Origin: Comamonas odontotermitis
GTDB lineage: Bacteria; Pseudomonadota; Gammaproteobacteria; Burkholderiales; Burkholderiaceae_C
DNA: 64,000 nucleotides
Direction: 5' to 3'
Assembly: GCF_014207855.1 (NCBI RefSeq)
Contig: NZ_JACHKZ010000013.1
Location: forward strand, 48,342 to 112,341
The notes under the pieces were generated by a model, which worked only from the letters and a program-made list of their open reading frames with translations, made no database searches and was not told the DNA's origin. This document shows, in pieces, positions 22,529 through 30,819 of the stretch. Each line of letters begins with the position of its first letter. The first letter of the stretch is position 1. Position numbers and translations under genes: made by a program.

Positions 22529-23974
22529 TCAATGGTGGGCGATGGCGGGCGTGTCGGCGTCGGCACGCACCTCTGCGCGCAGCAGCCAGCCGCCCAATAC
22601 CGCTGCTACCAGAGCAAACAAGGCGCCTACCGCAAACGCGATCTGGTAGCCGCCATTCAATGCAGCGATGGCATCATGCCCGGTTGCCAGCAATGACTGG
22701 CTGTGTGCAGCCGCAATGCTGGCCAACACTGCCAGGCCCAGTGCCCCGCCCAGCATGAAGGCGGTATTGACGAGGCCCGAGGCCAGGCCTGCGTCATCCG
22801 GAGAGACATCGTGCATGGCAGCCATTAGCATGGGATTGAAGGCAACGCCTGCGCCCACGCCCAGCAGCACCATGCCAGGAAGCACATGCGCCCAGAAGTC
22901 GCCAGCCACCGGCGCCCGGGCAAACAGCAGCAGGCCCAGGGCCGCCAGCGCGAGGCCTGCCACCAGCGGCGTGCGGATGCCAAAACGCATCACCAACTTG
23001 GCCGACCAGCCCAGCGACAGCACTGCCATCACCAGATTGGCGGGCAGAAAGGCCAAGCCTACCTGCATGGGGGTGTAGCCCAGCACCTGCTGCAGGTACA
23101 GCGCCGACAGGAAGAACCAGGCAAACATGCCAGCCGACCATAGGATGGCGCAGACATTGGAGACCACGATGTTGCGCCGCCTGAACAAGCCCAGTGGTAC
23201 CAGCGGGTGCGCCGTGCGCGATTCAATGGTCAAAAACGCAGCCATCAGCACGACCGACAGCCCCAGTGTGACGACGGTCTGCGGCGACGACCAACCAGCC
23301 TCATTACCACCGACCACGCCGTAGACGGCCAGCATGAGAGAGAGCGTGACGGTCACGGCTCCCGCCACATCGAGCCGCTGGCGAGTGGCCGAGGCAGGCG
23401 AGGGCGCGAGCAGGCGCAGGCTGGCCACATACACTGCCACGCCAATGGGAAGGTTGACCAGAAAGATCCAATGCCAGCTCAGGCTGGTCAGCAGGCCGCC
23501 CAGCAGCACGCCAATGCTGCCACCGCCTGCGCAGACAAAGCCATACACGCCCATGGCGCGGGCGCGCTCGTTGGTTTCGCTGAACAGATTCATGATAAGC
23601 GACAGCGCCACGGCAGAAACCACGGCGCCGCCCAGGCCCTGAATGGCGCGTGCTGCCACCAGCACGCCCCTGCTCTGCGCAAGGCCGCATACCAGCGAGG
23701 CCAGCGTGAAAAACGCCAAACCGGCCAGGAAAACCCGTCGGTGCCCGTACAGATCGCCCAACCGCCCGCCCAGCAGCAGGCAGCCGCCGAAAGTGAGCAT
23801 GTAGGCGTTCACGACCCAGACCAGTTCGGTCTCGCCAAAACCCAGGTCGGTGCGGATGGAGGGTAGGGCCACATTCACAATGGTGGAATCCAGCACGATC
23901 ATCAGCTCGCCCAGGCATAGCACAACAAGAGCCAGCCAACGGTGGCGTGATGAAGGAGCGAGCGTATCAGTCAT
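22529..23974 (-). CDS. MFS drug efflux transporter, DHA2 (EmrB/QacA) type
   Basis: 481 residues with about 14 hydrophobic helices, as expected for the 14-TMS drug:H+ antiporter group. The N-terminal IVLDSTIVNVALPSI with DSTIVNVALP is the family motif D1, GGRLGDLYGHRRVFL is the loop 2-3 motif A and LNLPIGV-like VNLPIGVAVYV is motif C region. It probably exports a hydrophobic compound or drug across the inner membrane. It lies inside the TetR-flanked cluster, between two AHSA1 genes, so it may be induced by the TetR ligand. Confidence 0.92.
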   Translation of the reverse strand: MTDTLAPSSRHRWLALVVLCLGELMIVLDSTIVNVALPSIRTDLGFGETELVWVVNAYMLTFGGCLLLGGRLGDLYGHRRVFLAGLAFFTLASLVCGLAQSRGVLVAARAIQGLGGAVVSAVALSLIMNLFSETNERARAMGVYGFVCAGGGSIGVLLGGLLTSLSWHWIFLVNLPIGVAVYVASLRLLAPSPASATRQRLDVAGAVTVTLSLMLAVYGVVGGNEAGWSSPQTVVTLGLSVVLMAAFLTIESRTAHPLVPLGLFRRRNIVVSNVCAILWSAGMFAWFFLSALYLQQVLGYTPMQVGLAFLPANLVMAVLSLGWSAKLVMRFGIRTPLVAGLALAALGLLLFARAPVAGDFWAHVLPGMVLLGVGAGVAFNPMLMAAMHDVSPDDAGLASGLVNTAFMLGGALGLAVLASIAAAHSQSLLATGHDAIAALNGGYQIAFAVGALFALVAAVLGGWLLRAEVRADADTPAIAHH

Positions 23975-23996
23975 GGGCAGGAACTCATAGGTGAGG

Positions 23997-24449
23997 CTAG
24001 CGCCCCAGGACTTCTGCCGTCAGACGGTCCAGATTTTGTTCATTGGCAGGCTCCACAATGTGCGCCAACTGCTGCGCCATTTCAACGCTGTCCAGCACCT
24101 GGACGAAATCTACCTTGGTACCCGCACCGTCGGCCTGTACCCGCAGGGTCAGGCGAAACAAGGGTTGCGCGATATGGTGCAGCACAAAGAGCCCGGGTTG
24201 GCTGCCTTGAGGCGGATCAATGGTATCGAACACGTTTTCATTCGGATAGGTTTTGCCATCCGGGCCGTGCATGTCAAACACCCAGTGCCCACCGGGCCGC
24301 ATATCGCAGCGCTGCACGGTGTTGGTAAAGCCCGCGGGGCCCCACCAGCGGGCCAGCCGTTCGGGTGACTGGATGGCGGCGAACACCTCGTTCGGCGTGG
24401 CCGCAATGTGGCGGGTACTGATAAAGGTATTGCCGTTGCGTTGAGTCAT
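23997..24449 (-). CDS. SRPBCC/AHSA1-family protein (second)
   Basis: 150 residues, a second Bet v1-like AHSA1 protein, distinct from the one at 22 kb. ISTRHIAATPNEVFAAIQSPERLARWWGP is the typical first strand/helix and EPANEQNLDRLTAEVLG the closing helix. Start taken at the ATG 24449 (MTQRNGNTF); the frame is open further up but would overlap the GFA gene. Sixteen bp separate it from the GFA gene upstream, consistent with one operon. Function unknown. Confidence 0.87.
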   Translation of the reverse strand: MTQRNGNTFISTRHIAATPNEVFAAIQSPERLARWWGPAGFTNTVQRCDMRPGGHWVFDMHGPDGKTYPNENVFDTIDPPQGSQPGLFVLHHIAQPLFRLTLRVQADGAGTKVDFVQVLDSVEMAQQLAHIVEPANEQNLDRLTAEVLGR

Positions 24450-24465
24450 GGTTGCTTCCTGGAAA

Positions 24466-24810
24466 TTACATGGCCCGACCATCGTGGTGGCGCACGGGAA
24501 TGGCGTTCAGATCGATGTTCTCGACGCAGCGCAGATTAATGGCTGCCATGGCTGTGCCATCGGGTGCCTTGCCTTCGCCAAACGTGTGGATCCCGCAGGT
24601 CGGGCAGAAATGGTGGGTGATCTGGTGCTTGTGGAATTGGTAGGTGGCATCCTGCAAGGGCTTGAGCAGCTTGAGCGAACTACGAGGCGCGAACCACAAC
24701 AGCGAGCCGCGCCGCTGACAGATGGAGCAATTGCAGGCCAGAGCCTGCTGGATATCGCCTTCGAATTCAAACGCGGTCTGGCCGCAGTGACAACTGGCGG
24801 TGTAAGGCAT
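24466..24810 (-). CDS. GFA-family zinc protein (S-(hydroxymethyl)glutathione synthase-like)
   Basis: 114 residues with the GFA zinc signature: Cys7/Cys9, Cys26/Cys28/Cys31 (ACNCSICQRRG) and Cys68/Cys71 (HHFCPTCGIHTFG), which bind two zinc ions in the family. The best-known member is the glutathione-dependent formaldehyde-activating enzyme Gfa; most short homologues such as this one have unknown substrates. Located between a VOC gene and an AHSA1 gene in the TetR-linked cluster. Confidence 0.88.
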   Translation of the reverse strand: MPYTASCHCGQTAFEFEGDIQQALACNCSICQRRGSLLWFAPRSSLKLLKPLQDATYQFHKHQITHHFCPTCGIHTFGEGKAPDGTAMAAINLRCVENIDLNAIPVRHHDGRAM

Positions 24811-24901
24811 GAGAGAGCCGATGGGTAAGTGGGATGAAAGTGGGTATGGCGAGACAAGGGCTGCCCGCGGTCAGATGACGATGGTGCAGCCCTGCAATCG
24901 C

Positions 24902-25288
24902 CTACTTCATGGAATGCATGCCAATCATGTTGCCCTCGGTATCGAGGATGATGGCGCAGTGGCCGTATTCGCCAATCGGAAACTTGCCCTGGTGCACCTT
25001 TCCGCCCGCTTTCTCGACCCGGGCCTGCTCTACTGCGCAGTCCTCACACCCAAAATACACCATGGTGCCGCCGCCGCCAGGCGAGACACCGTCCATCTTG
25101 ACCAGAGTGCCGGTAGCTCCGTTGGTATTCATGTCATTGGGAAACACCAGCATCTGCATGCCATTGGCACCGCCCGAGGGGGCTGGCAATGGCTCCAGCT
25201 TGGTCTGAAATACTGCTTCGTAAAAGGCCTTGGCGCGCGCCATGTCGCTGACATAGATCTCGAACCAGACAACGGGATTGGGTTTCAT
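24902..25288 (-). CDS. VOC family protein (glyoxalase/bleomycin-resistance fold), first
   Basis: 128 residues with two beta-alpha-beta-beta-beta modules: VVWFEIYVSDMARAKAFYEAVF at the start and GKFPIGEYGHCAIILDTEGNMIGMHS at the end. The last Glu of a VOC metal site is not obvious, so metal dependence is open. The ATG at 25288 follows CAGGAG; the longer frame to 25348 would add a non-family tail. Part of the TetR-linked cluster; substrate unknown. Confidence 0.88.
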   Translation of the reverse strand: MKPNPVVWFEIYVSDMARAKAFYEAVFQTKLEPLPAPSGGANGMQMLVFPNDMNTNGATGTLVKMDGVSPGGGGTMVYFGCEDCAVEQARVEKAGGKVHQGKFPIGEYGHCAIILDTEGNMIGMHSMK

Positions 25289-25377
25289 CGTGAACTCCTG
25301 AATTGATGAAGAATCTGGCACGGTAAAGCAGTACCAAGGCGGTATCAAGGCGGTACCGTGTCATCTGAATGAGGGCG

Positions 25378-26199
25378 TCAGCCTTTCGCGCAGGAGCAGC
25401 ATGCCGCAGCCCGCGGGGCGTCATAGTCGTCATGGCGGCGCCACCAGTACTCCTGCTCGTTGCGCCCCAAGGGCGCCCGATCCAGCCAGGCATAGGTGTT
25501 CCAGAGCGCATCCAGCCCGCGGGAATAGGCAGAATAGGTGTGGAACACCTCACCATCCTGCATGGCAAACGCGCTCATGCCTGGCCGCTCGCGCGCATAG
25601 GATGCCACGTCCGTGTTCGCCGATGAGGCACCGCGCGAGGCGCCATCCGGCGTGGCGCGACTGGGAATGGATGCATCGTCAATCGCCGCGCGCGGCACGG
25701 GGGGCTCGGCCTGGTAGTTGTAGACGATGCCCGATTCCTGCTGCTCGGGGGTGAACGACGCGCCGAAGTCGAAATTGAAATCGCTGCCCGACGATGAGGC
25801 CCACGGAAAATGCCAGCCCATGCGCTCGCGGTAGCCCAGCAGCGCAGCCAGCGGCGCGCGCGACACCGCCCAGAACGCCACATCATGGTTCTGCAGGTGT
25901 ACCTGCGTGCCGTTGAAGCCATCGGCGATGGCCGAGCAGGAGGGGCAGCCGGCCTGGTAGCTGGGCCCGAACATGAAGTGGTAGACCAGCAGCTGCGAGC
26001 GCCCGCCAAACAGATCGACCAGCGATACAGGCCCTTGCTCGGTGTCAAAACGGTAATCCTTGTCGATGCGAACCCAGGGCAGCGCGGAGCGCTTGCGGGC
26101 CAGTTCGTCAGATTGGCGGGTCAATGCCTTCTCTTCTGCAAGCAAGGACAGTCTTTCGCTCAGCCATTGCTCACGCGATGCAGTGCGGTGCGGGGTCAT
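25378..26199 (-). CDS. DUF899 thioredoxin-like family protein
   Basis: 273 residues matching DUF899: SLVDLFGGRSQLLVYHFMFGPSYQAGCPSCS with the Cys85-x2-Cys88 pair, SRAPLAALLGYRERMGWHFPWASS, and EVFHTYSAYSRGLDALWNTYAWLDRAP. The fold is thioredoxin-like and the Cys pair is retained, so a redox or peroxide-related role is conceivable, but the family has no established reaction. Ends with a Cys-rich tail AACCSCAKG that is unusual. Co-directional with the VOC genes on both sides. Confidence 0.88.
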   Translation of the reverse strand: MTPHRTASREQWLSERLSLLAEEKALTRQSDELARKRSALPWVRIDKDYRFDTEQGPVSLVDLFGGRSQLLVYHFMFGPSYQAGCPSCSAIADGFNGTQVHLQNHDVAFWAVSRAPLAALLGYRERMGWHFPWASSSGSDFNFDFGASFTPEQQESGIVYNYQAEPPVPRAAIDDASIPSRATPDGASRGASSANTDVASYARERPGMSAFAMQDGEVFHTYSAYSRGLDALWNTYAWLDRAPLGRNEQEYWWRRHDDYDAPRAAACCSCAKG

Positions 26200-26232
26200 G
26201 TTGGGGCCTCCAGGCGGTAGGGGCAGGGCCGT

Positions 26233-26679
26233 TCAGGCCGCCACGTTCACCATCCAGGGGGTGCCGAAGCGATCGGTCACCATGCCAAAGCCGGGCGACC
26301 AGAACGTCGCCTCAAAAGGCATCGTCACCTGGCCTCCCTGGGTCAGGCCATCGAATACGCGCTTGCCTTCGGCTACCGATTCGACGCCGATCGAAACCCA
26401 CAGGCCTTGGGGCTTCTGATAGCCGCCGCCGCAGCCTTCGGCGCCCTGGCCGGGCATGGCTGGCATGGTGTCGGATGCCATGATGGCCTGCGGGCCCACC
26501 TGCAGCATGGCGTGCATCACGCGGTTCTTGGCAGACTCGGGCAGCGGGGGCATGCCTTCATGGGGTGGCATTTCGCCAAAGGTGGACTGGTGCACGATCT
26601 GGCCGCCAAACAGCTTGGCATAGAAGGCCATGGCTTCTGCACAGTTACCGTCGAAATTGAGGTAGGGGGTGAATTGCAC
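26233..26679 (-). CDS. VOC family protein, PhnB-like, second
   Basis: 148 residues of the PhnB-like VOC subfamily: FTPYLNFDGNCAEAMAFYAKLFGG at the start, HAMLQVGPQAIMASDTMP in the middle and the C-terminal ATFWSPGFGMVTDRFGTPWMVN. A GTG at 26679 was preferred because AGGAG lies 8 bases before it; a longer ATG frame to 26748 crosses one of the TetR operators. First gene of the eight-gene minus-strand cluster. Function unknown; the subfamily is not a demonstrated demethylase. Confidence 0.88.
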   Translation of the reverse strand: MQFTPYLNFDGNCAEAMAFYAKLFGGQIVHQSTFGEMPPHEGMPPLPESAKNRVMHAMLQVGPQAIMASDTMPAMPGQGAEGCGGGYQKPQGLWVSIGVESVAEGKRVFDGLTQGGQVTMPFEATFWSPGFGMVTDRFGTPWMVNVAA

Positions 26680-26732
26680 GGTCTCTCTCCTAGGTGGGAA
26701 TTCTGCTCGCAAAGACTGCAAACAAAGGTTGA

Positions 26733-26747
26733 TGTGGACGCTGTTCA
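26733..26747. promoter_or_regulatory. Probable TetR operator, site 1
   Basis: TGTGGACGCTGTTCA, an imperfect palindrome around TGGACnnTGTTCA. Its reverse complement recurs at 26767-26781 with one mismatch. Lies between the divergent VOC and tetR genes. Confidence 0.7.
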
Positions 26748-26766
26748 CACATTCTGCTGCTTAAAA

Positions 26767-26781
26767 TGAACAGTGTCCACA
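26767..26781. promoter_or_regulatory. Probable TetR operator, site 2
   Basis: TGAACAGTGTCCACA, inverted copy of site 1 with 14 of 15 bases complementary. The two centres are 34 bp apart. The pair is well placed to control both divergent promoters. Confidence 0.7.
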
Positions 26782-26871
26782 TTTTTTTTAGAGGTGCGCG
26801 TTTCCGGGTGTAAGCAGGCGTCTGGCTGACGCTTCCCCGCTACGGCGCCATTGATGAGTGATTGATTGCGA

Positions 26872-27498
26872 ATGAGTTCGAGAGACCGATACCACCACGG
26901 AGATCTACGCCAGGCGATGGTGGCGGCAGGGCTGGCGCTGGCCCGCGAAGGAGGGCCCCAAGCCGTTGTTCTGCGTGAAGTGAGCAGGCTCACTGGCGTG
27001 GCACCCAATGCGGCTTACCGGCACTTTGCCAACCATCTGGCATTGTTTGAAGCGGTACGCGCCGCGGCGCTGGGAGCCTTGGCACAGGCGATAGAGCAGG
27101 AGATGAAGGCTGCCGAGCAATTGCCTGATGCGGTTGCGCGTGCGCGGGGCCTGCTGGCGGCGGTTGGGCGCGGCTATCTGCGTTTTGCAGAGGCAGAGAC
27201 TGGCTGGTTTCGCACGGCATTTGCTGCTGGCGCCTTTGATGTGAAGGTACCACCAGACCCCAGCCGCACGGCGGACAAAGGCCTCAACCCATACGAGCTG
27301 CTGAGCTACGCGCTGGATGCCATGGCCGCAGCGGGCGTGCTTCCGCCAGAGCGCAGGCCGGGGGCCGAGTTTCTCGCATGGTCCACAGTGCACGGCATGG
27401 CCATGCTCAGCATCGATGGGCCGTTGCGCAGCGCTACGCCAGAGCAGCGCAAGGCCTTGGGGCTGCGGCTTTTGGCCATGGTGGAAAAGGGGATCTAA
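26872..27498 (+). CDS. TetR/AcrR family transcriptional regulator
   Basis: 208 residues. The N-terminal helix-turn-helix (about 10-55) reads RYHHGDLRQAMVAAGLALAREGG then LREVSRLTGVAPNAAYRHFANHLALFEAV, a standard TetR DNA-binding domain; the C-terminal ligand domain (about 75-205, TetR_C_33-like with WSTVHGMAMLSIDGPL) is helical. Divergent from the VOC-DUF899-VOC-GFA-AHSA1-MFS-AHSA1-DUF1428 group and flanked by paired inverted operators, so it likely represses that group and itself. The final A of its stop codon is also the first base of the structured repeat at 27498. Confidence 0.92.
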   Translation: MSSRDRYHHGDLRQAMVAAGLALAREGGPQAVVLREVSRLTGVAPNAAYRHFANHLALFEAVRAAALGALAQAIEQEMKAAEQLPDAVARARGLLAAVGRGYLRFAEAETGWFRTAFAAGAFDVKVPPDPSRTADKGLNPYELLSYALDAMAAAGVLPPERRPGAEFLAWSTVHGMAMLSIDGPLRSATPEQRKALGLRLLAMVEKGI

Positions 27499-27763
27499 GA
27501 CCCTGTTCAAAGTCTCTACGCAACCGCGTTGGAGCCCAATGGGGATGGGTTCAAGCGATGTAGCGAAGCTTGGGCTCATGCCCAAGCGAGATGTAGTGCG
27601 CAGAAATCGCCCGATTTCGCCCCAACCCGCAGGGACGATCTACGTCGTAGCAGATCCTCGCAATAGCAGTGCTATTGCTGCGGTACTGCGCCGCTAGGCG
27701 CACCCCTCGCATCTCGTCGCGCCAAGGTACTGTCGCGGCGCGAGGAGACTTTGAACAGGTTCT
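27498..27763. repeat. Structured repeat element, copy A (266 bp, 19-bp terminal inverted repeats)
   Basis: Ends are AGACCCTGTTCAAAGTCTC (27498-27516) and GAGACTTTGAACAGGTTCT (27745-27763), complementary at 18 of 19 positions. The interior holds several hairpins: CTTGGGC-TCAT-GCCCAAG, GCAATAGC-AGT-GCTATTGC and TGCGCC-GCTA-GGCGCA. A second copy (56.87-57.18 kb) shares TACGCANCCGCGTTGGAG after the left end, GCAGAAATCGCCCGATTTC, the GCAATAGC hairpin and ACTGTCGCGGCGCGAGGAGA before the right end. No transposase is encoded. I know no name for it. Confidence 0.85.
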
Positions 27764-27897
27764 AAGGGCATTTGAGGGAATCTCAGAAGCTCAGGGCAGG
27801 TTGGAGGCAGTGGCGCTGCATTCCGCGATGCCGCAGCGCTGCTGTAGTGCATTGCGCTTGCCGTATGCTGGCTCCCCTGTTTTTATCGCCATTCTGC

Positions 27898-28668
27898 ATG
27901 CCCGCCGCTCCCAGCCACAACCCTTCGCACGCTTCTGCCTTTGACATCGCCCTGGTGGCGCAATGGATTGCCGATGCGCGCCACCTGCTGGTGCTCACAG
28001 GCGCTGGCGTGAGCGCCGAGTCGGGCGTACCAACCTTTCGTGATGCGCAGACGGGTTTCTGGGCGCAATTCAGCCCGGAAGACATGGCGAGCGAAGCCGG
28101 GTATCTGGCCCATCCACAGCGGGTCTGGGACTGGTACCAGTACCGCCGCCGGCTGGTGTCCGAGGTGGCGCCCAATGCGGGCCACTTCGCACTGGCGCAG
28201 TGGCAGGCTCAGCATCCCGAGCGGCTCACCCTGGTCACGCAGAATGTCGATGGCCTGCACCAGCGCGCAGGCAGCAGCACGGTGCTGTGCCTGCACGGCA
28301 ACCTGATGGAAAACCGCTGGCTGCTGCCGCCCAAGCCCTGCTGCGACATGCGCTTTACCGAAGACGATGGCCCGCCCCAGTGCCCGGGCTGCGGCAACTA
28401 CCTGCGCCCTGCGGTGGTCTGGTTTGGCGAGAACCTGCCGCATGCCGAGCTGCAGCAGGCGCAGGACGCCGCCAAGGGCTGCGATGTGATGCTGGTGGTG
28501 GGCACCTCCGGCAACGTCTACCCAGCCGCCGGGCTGGCGCACATCGCGGCGCGCGGAGGGGCCCGTGTAGTCATCATCAACCCCCAGGCCACGGGGCTGG
28601 ACCAGGTGGCCGATATGCGGCTGCAAGGTACATCGGCCGATCTGCTGCCGCAACTGCTGAAAATGTAG
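27898..28668 (+). CDS. cobB: NAD-dependent protein deacylase, class III sirtuin (CobB)
   Basis: 256 residues of the sirtuin family. NAD-binding motif LLVLTGAGVSAESGVPTFR, NVDGLHQRAG and catalytic His133 in LCLHGNLMENRW are present; two Cys pairs (148/149 and 162/165) form the zinc site, the first pair being unusually adjacent. Tyr80 and Arg83 (WYQYRRR) are the class III pair that prefers succinyl- and malonyl-lysine over acetyl-lysine. It removes acyl groups from lysines with NAD+ in the cytoplasm. The ATG at 27898 gives a standard N-terminus; the frame upstream runs through the end of the repeat. Confidence 0.93.
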   Translation: MPAAPSHNPSHASAFDIALVAQWIADARHLLVLTGAGVSAESGVPTFRDAQTGFWAQFSPEDMASEAGYLAHPQRVWDWYQYRRRLVSEVAPNAGHFALAQWQAQHPERLTLVTQNVDGLHQRAGSSTVLCLHGNLMENRWLLPPKPCCDMRFTEDDGPPQCPGCGNYLRPAVVWFGENLPHAELQQAQDAAKGCDVMLVVGTSGNVYPAAGLAHIAARGGARVVIINPQATGLDQVADMRLQGTSADLLPQLLKM

Positions 28669-28725
28669 AAAAACCGGCCGCCAGCCCACAGCTGGCGCAC
28701 GCTCGCCATCCTGTTCTGGTGGCAA

Positions 28726-29688
28726 TCAGGCTTGCGCGCTGGCAGCGTTCAAGCGGGCCATGGCGTCATCATCGAGTTGCAGCTGGCTCGCCTTGATGAG
28801 CGATTGCATCTGCTGCATGTTGGAGGCGCTGGCAATGGGCGATGCAATGGCGGGCTGGCGCATCACCCAGGCGACTGCGATTTCTCCCAGCTCGGCACCA
28901 ATGCGCGCGGCAACTTCCTCCATGGCGGCCAGAATGCGCAGGCCGCGTTCATTGAGGTACAGGCTGGTGGTTTTGGCACCGCGCGGGCTCTTGCCAGCGT
29001 CTGCTGCCGTGCGGTATTTGCCGGTCAGAAAACCCGCGGCCAGAGAGTAGAAATTGATCACTCCCACACCGTTTTGCAGGCACAGCGGTTGCAACTCTTT
29101 CTCGAACACGGCACGGTCATACAGGTTGTAGAGGGGCTGCAGGCTTTCATAGCGTGGCAGGCGGTGCTTTTCACTGGTCTGCAGGGCCTGGGCGAAGCGC
29201 GCGGCGCTGTAATTGCTGGCACCGACTGCGCGAACCTTGCCTTGCTGGATGAGCTCGCAAAAGGTTCCCATCACATCTTCGATCGGTACATTGGGATCGT
29301 CATCATGCGTTTGGTACAGATCGATGTAATCGGTCTGCAGGCGCTTGAGCGACGCATCAACCGCCTGGCGAATGTAGTCGGGGCGCAGGCCGACCTTGCC
29401 TTCACCCATCTCCTTGCCCACCTTGGTGGCCAGCACGAGCTGGTGACGCTTTCCCGATTTGCGCAGCCACTTGCCGATCATGGTCTCGGATTCACCGCCC
29501 TGGTGGCCCGGCGCCCAGCGCGAATAGACATCGGCGGTATCGACAAAGTTCATGCCCCCATCGAGCCAGGCATCCAGCAGGCTGAAGCTGGTGGATTCAT
29601 CCGCTGTCCAGCCAAACACATTGCCGCCAAAACACAGTGGCGAGACTTGAAGAGGAGAGCGGCCCAGAGGGCGCAGGGTGGTGGGCAT
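28726..29688 (-). CDS. Aldo/keto reductase
   Basis: 320 residues with the (beta/alpha)8 AKR fold. MNFVDTADVYSRWAPGHQGG holds the catalytic Asp and Tyr, LVLATKVGKEMGEGKVGLRPDYIRQAVDASLKRLQTDYIDLYQTHDDD covers the Lys and the Lys-proximal His of the tetrad, and ASPIASASNMQQMQSLI resembles the NADPH-phosphate binding end. It reduces aldehydes or ketones with NADPH; substrate unknown. The ATG at 29688 gives the family start TLRPLGRSPLQVSPLCFGGN. Upstream longer frames cross the usp promoter region. Confidence 0.93.
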   Translation of the reverse strand: MPTTLRPLGRSPLQVSPLCFGGNVFGWTADESTSFSLLDAWLDGGMNFVDTADVYSRWAPGHQGGESETMIGKWLRKSGKRHQLVLATKVGKEMGEGKVGLRPDYIRQAVDASLKRLQTDYIDLYQTHDDDPNVPIEDVMGTFCELIQQGKVRAVGASNYSAARFAQALQTSEKHRLPRYESLQPLYNLYDRAVFEKELQPLCLQNGVGVINFYSLAAGFLTGKYRTAADAGKSPRGAKTTSLYLNERGLRILAAMEEVAARIGAELGEIAVAWVMRQPAIASPIASASNMQQMQSLIKASQLQLDDDAMARLNAASAQA

Positions 29689-30017
29689 GATCGGCCTTTT
29701 GCATGAAGGATGGGAGCAGACGCCGTGCAGCGTCAGCGACCAGAATCTGGTCATTATGGAGGCGCGTGCGGCGCTTGCTATCAAGTGCATGACAGCGCCA
29801 CAGCAAGGTTGCGAATGGCGGCGTTGCAGAGCGCGGCTGTCCCACCAAAAATGCCCGGTAAGTCGCTCTGGCATTGGGTGTTGCTTGCATGGAGTGCTGC
29901 GCCTCCTGGCCCAATCTCCATGCATCCATCCATTGATTCCTGCGTTTTGGGTTTGCCCTGCTATCTGAATTGCGGTACAACCAATGACAAGCGCAACAAC
30001 TGGAAGGAGTAGAGACC
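29689..30017. promoter_or_regulatory. Divergent promoter region, aldo/keto reductase and usp
   Basis: 329 bp between two divergent genes. The usp gene has GGAG 8 bases before its ATG. I see no clear operator or coding frame in the rest. Confidence 0.4.
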
Positions 30018-30455
30018 ATGTTCAAACACATTCTGGTTCCGGTCGATGGTTCACCCACATCGATGCTGGCAGTCAACCAGGCTGCAGGGCTTGCCAAGGT
30101 GTTCGGCAGCCAGGTCACCGCCGTGTATGTGATCGATCCCTATCCATTCACGGGCGTGGGCGCCGATTTTGCATATGGCCAGGCACAGTATCTGTCCGCT
30201 GCGACGGCGGATGCCCATGCGGCGCTCGACAGCGTCAAATCCGCCATGGAGCAGGCAGGCATTCCGGTCGATACGGTAATGGGCGAAGGCCATTCGGTGC
30301 ATGACGGCATCATGGAAGCGGCCAAGACCACCGGTGCCGATCTGATCGTGATGGGCTCTCACGGCCGCCGGGGCCTGGAAAAGCTGGTGCTCGGCAGTGT
30401 CACGCAGCGGGTACTTGGCGACAGTCTCATCCCTGTGCTTGTGGTGCGTCAGTAA
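30018..30455 (+). CDS. Universal stress protein UspA family
   Basis: 145 residues, a single Usp domain. MFKHILVPVDGSPTSMLAVNQA is the first strand/helix; the ATP-binding type signature is seen at the end as VMGSHGRRGLEKLVLGSVTQRVLGDSLIPVLVV, with G-x2-G-x9-G(S/T), so it probably binds ATP. It acts in cytoplasmic stress responses. Monocistronic, ended by a strong terminator. Confidence 0.95.
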   Translation: MFKHILVPVDGSPTSMLAVNQAAGLAKVFGSQVTAVYVIDPYPFTGVGADFAYGQAQYLSAATADAHAALDSVKSAMEQAGIPVDTVMGEGHSVHDGIMEAAKTTGADLIVMGSHGRRGLEKLVLGSVTQRVLGDSLIPVLVVRQ

Positions 30456-30489
30456 GCGGTGGCTTCCATGACCAATGGGCCGCGCAGCC

Positions 30490-30517
30490 ACAAAAAGGCC
30501 CCGTTGCGGGGCCTTTT
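30490..30517 (+). terminator. Terminator of usp
   Basis: AAAAGGCCCCG-TTG-CGGGGCCTTTT stem-loop followed by more T, 35 bp past the stop codon. Confidence 0.92.
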
Positions 30518-30539
30518 TTGTGCCTGCTCGGTTGCATTA

Positions 30540-30793
30540 TTGATTTCAGTTAATAAAAATCGGTGTCAATTATTAATAATTGTTAATCAAGCCTTCGAAT
30601 TTTCATAGAATCCATACCGTTGGGGGCAACAAGGCGGAAGTGCGTACGTTTTTTTGGACTTCTGCAGGCCTGTATTCAAGGCAGCACGGCTGCAAAGATG
30701 AAATGCAAGCGATGTGTCTTGCCAGGCTGCCAAACACTTCAGCGGAGGGAGGGCTCCGCGTGGGGCTGCGTGTGTACGCAGCCCCACATTTTT
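30540..30793 (+). ncRNA. Candidate small RNA or leader RNA ending at 30793
   Basis: Between the usp terminator and the next gene lies an AT-rich promoter-like stretch (30540-30611, with CATAGAAT at 30604-30611) and then a second strong terminator: GTGGGGCTGCGT (30760-30771), loop GTGT, ACGCAGCCCCAC (30776-30787), followed by ATTTTTA. No protein-coding frame with a ribosome site fills the gap. A transcript of about 180 nt is therefore possible; it could also be a terminated leader of the downstream dioxygenase gene. Confidence 0.4.
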
Positions 30794-30819
30794 ATGTGCA
30801 GGCCGAAAACACCATGGCG

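Noticed and set aside
27772..28668. Longer start for cobB at 27772
   Set aside because: Adds 42 residues, just downstream of the end of the repeat element, that do not look like sirtuin sequence.
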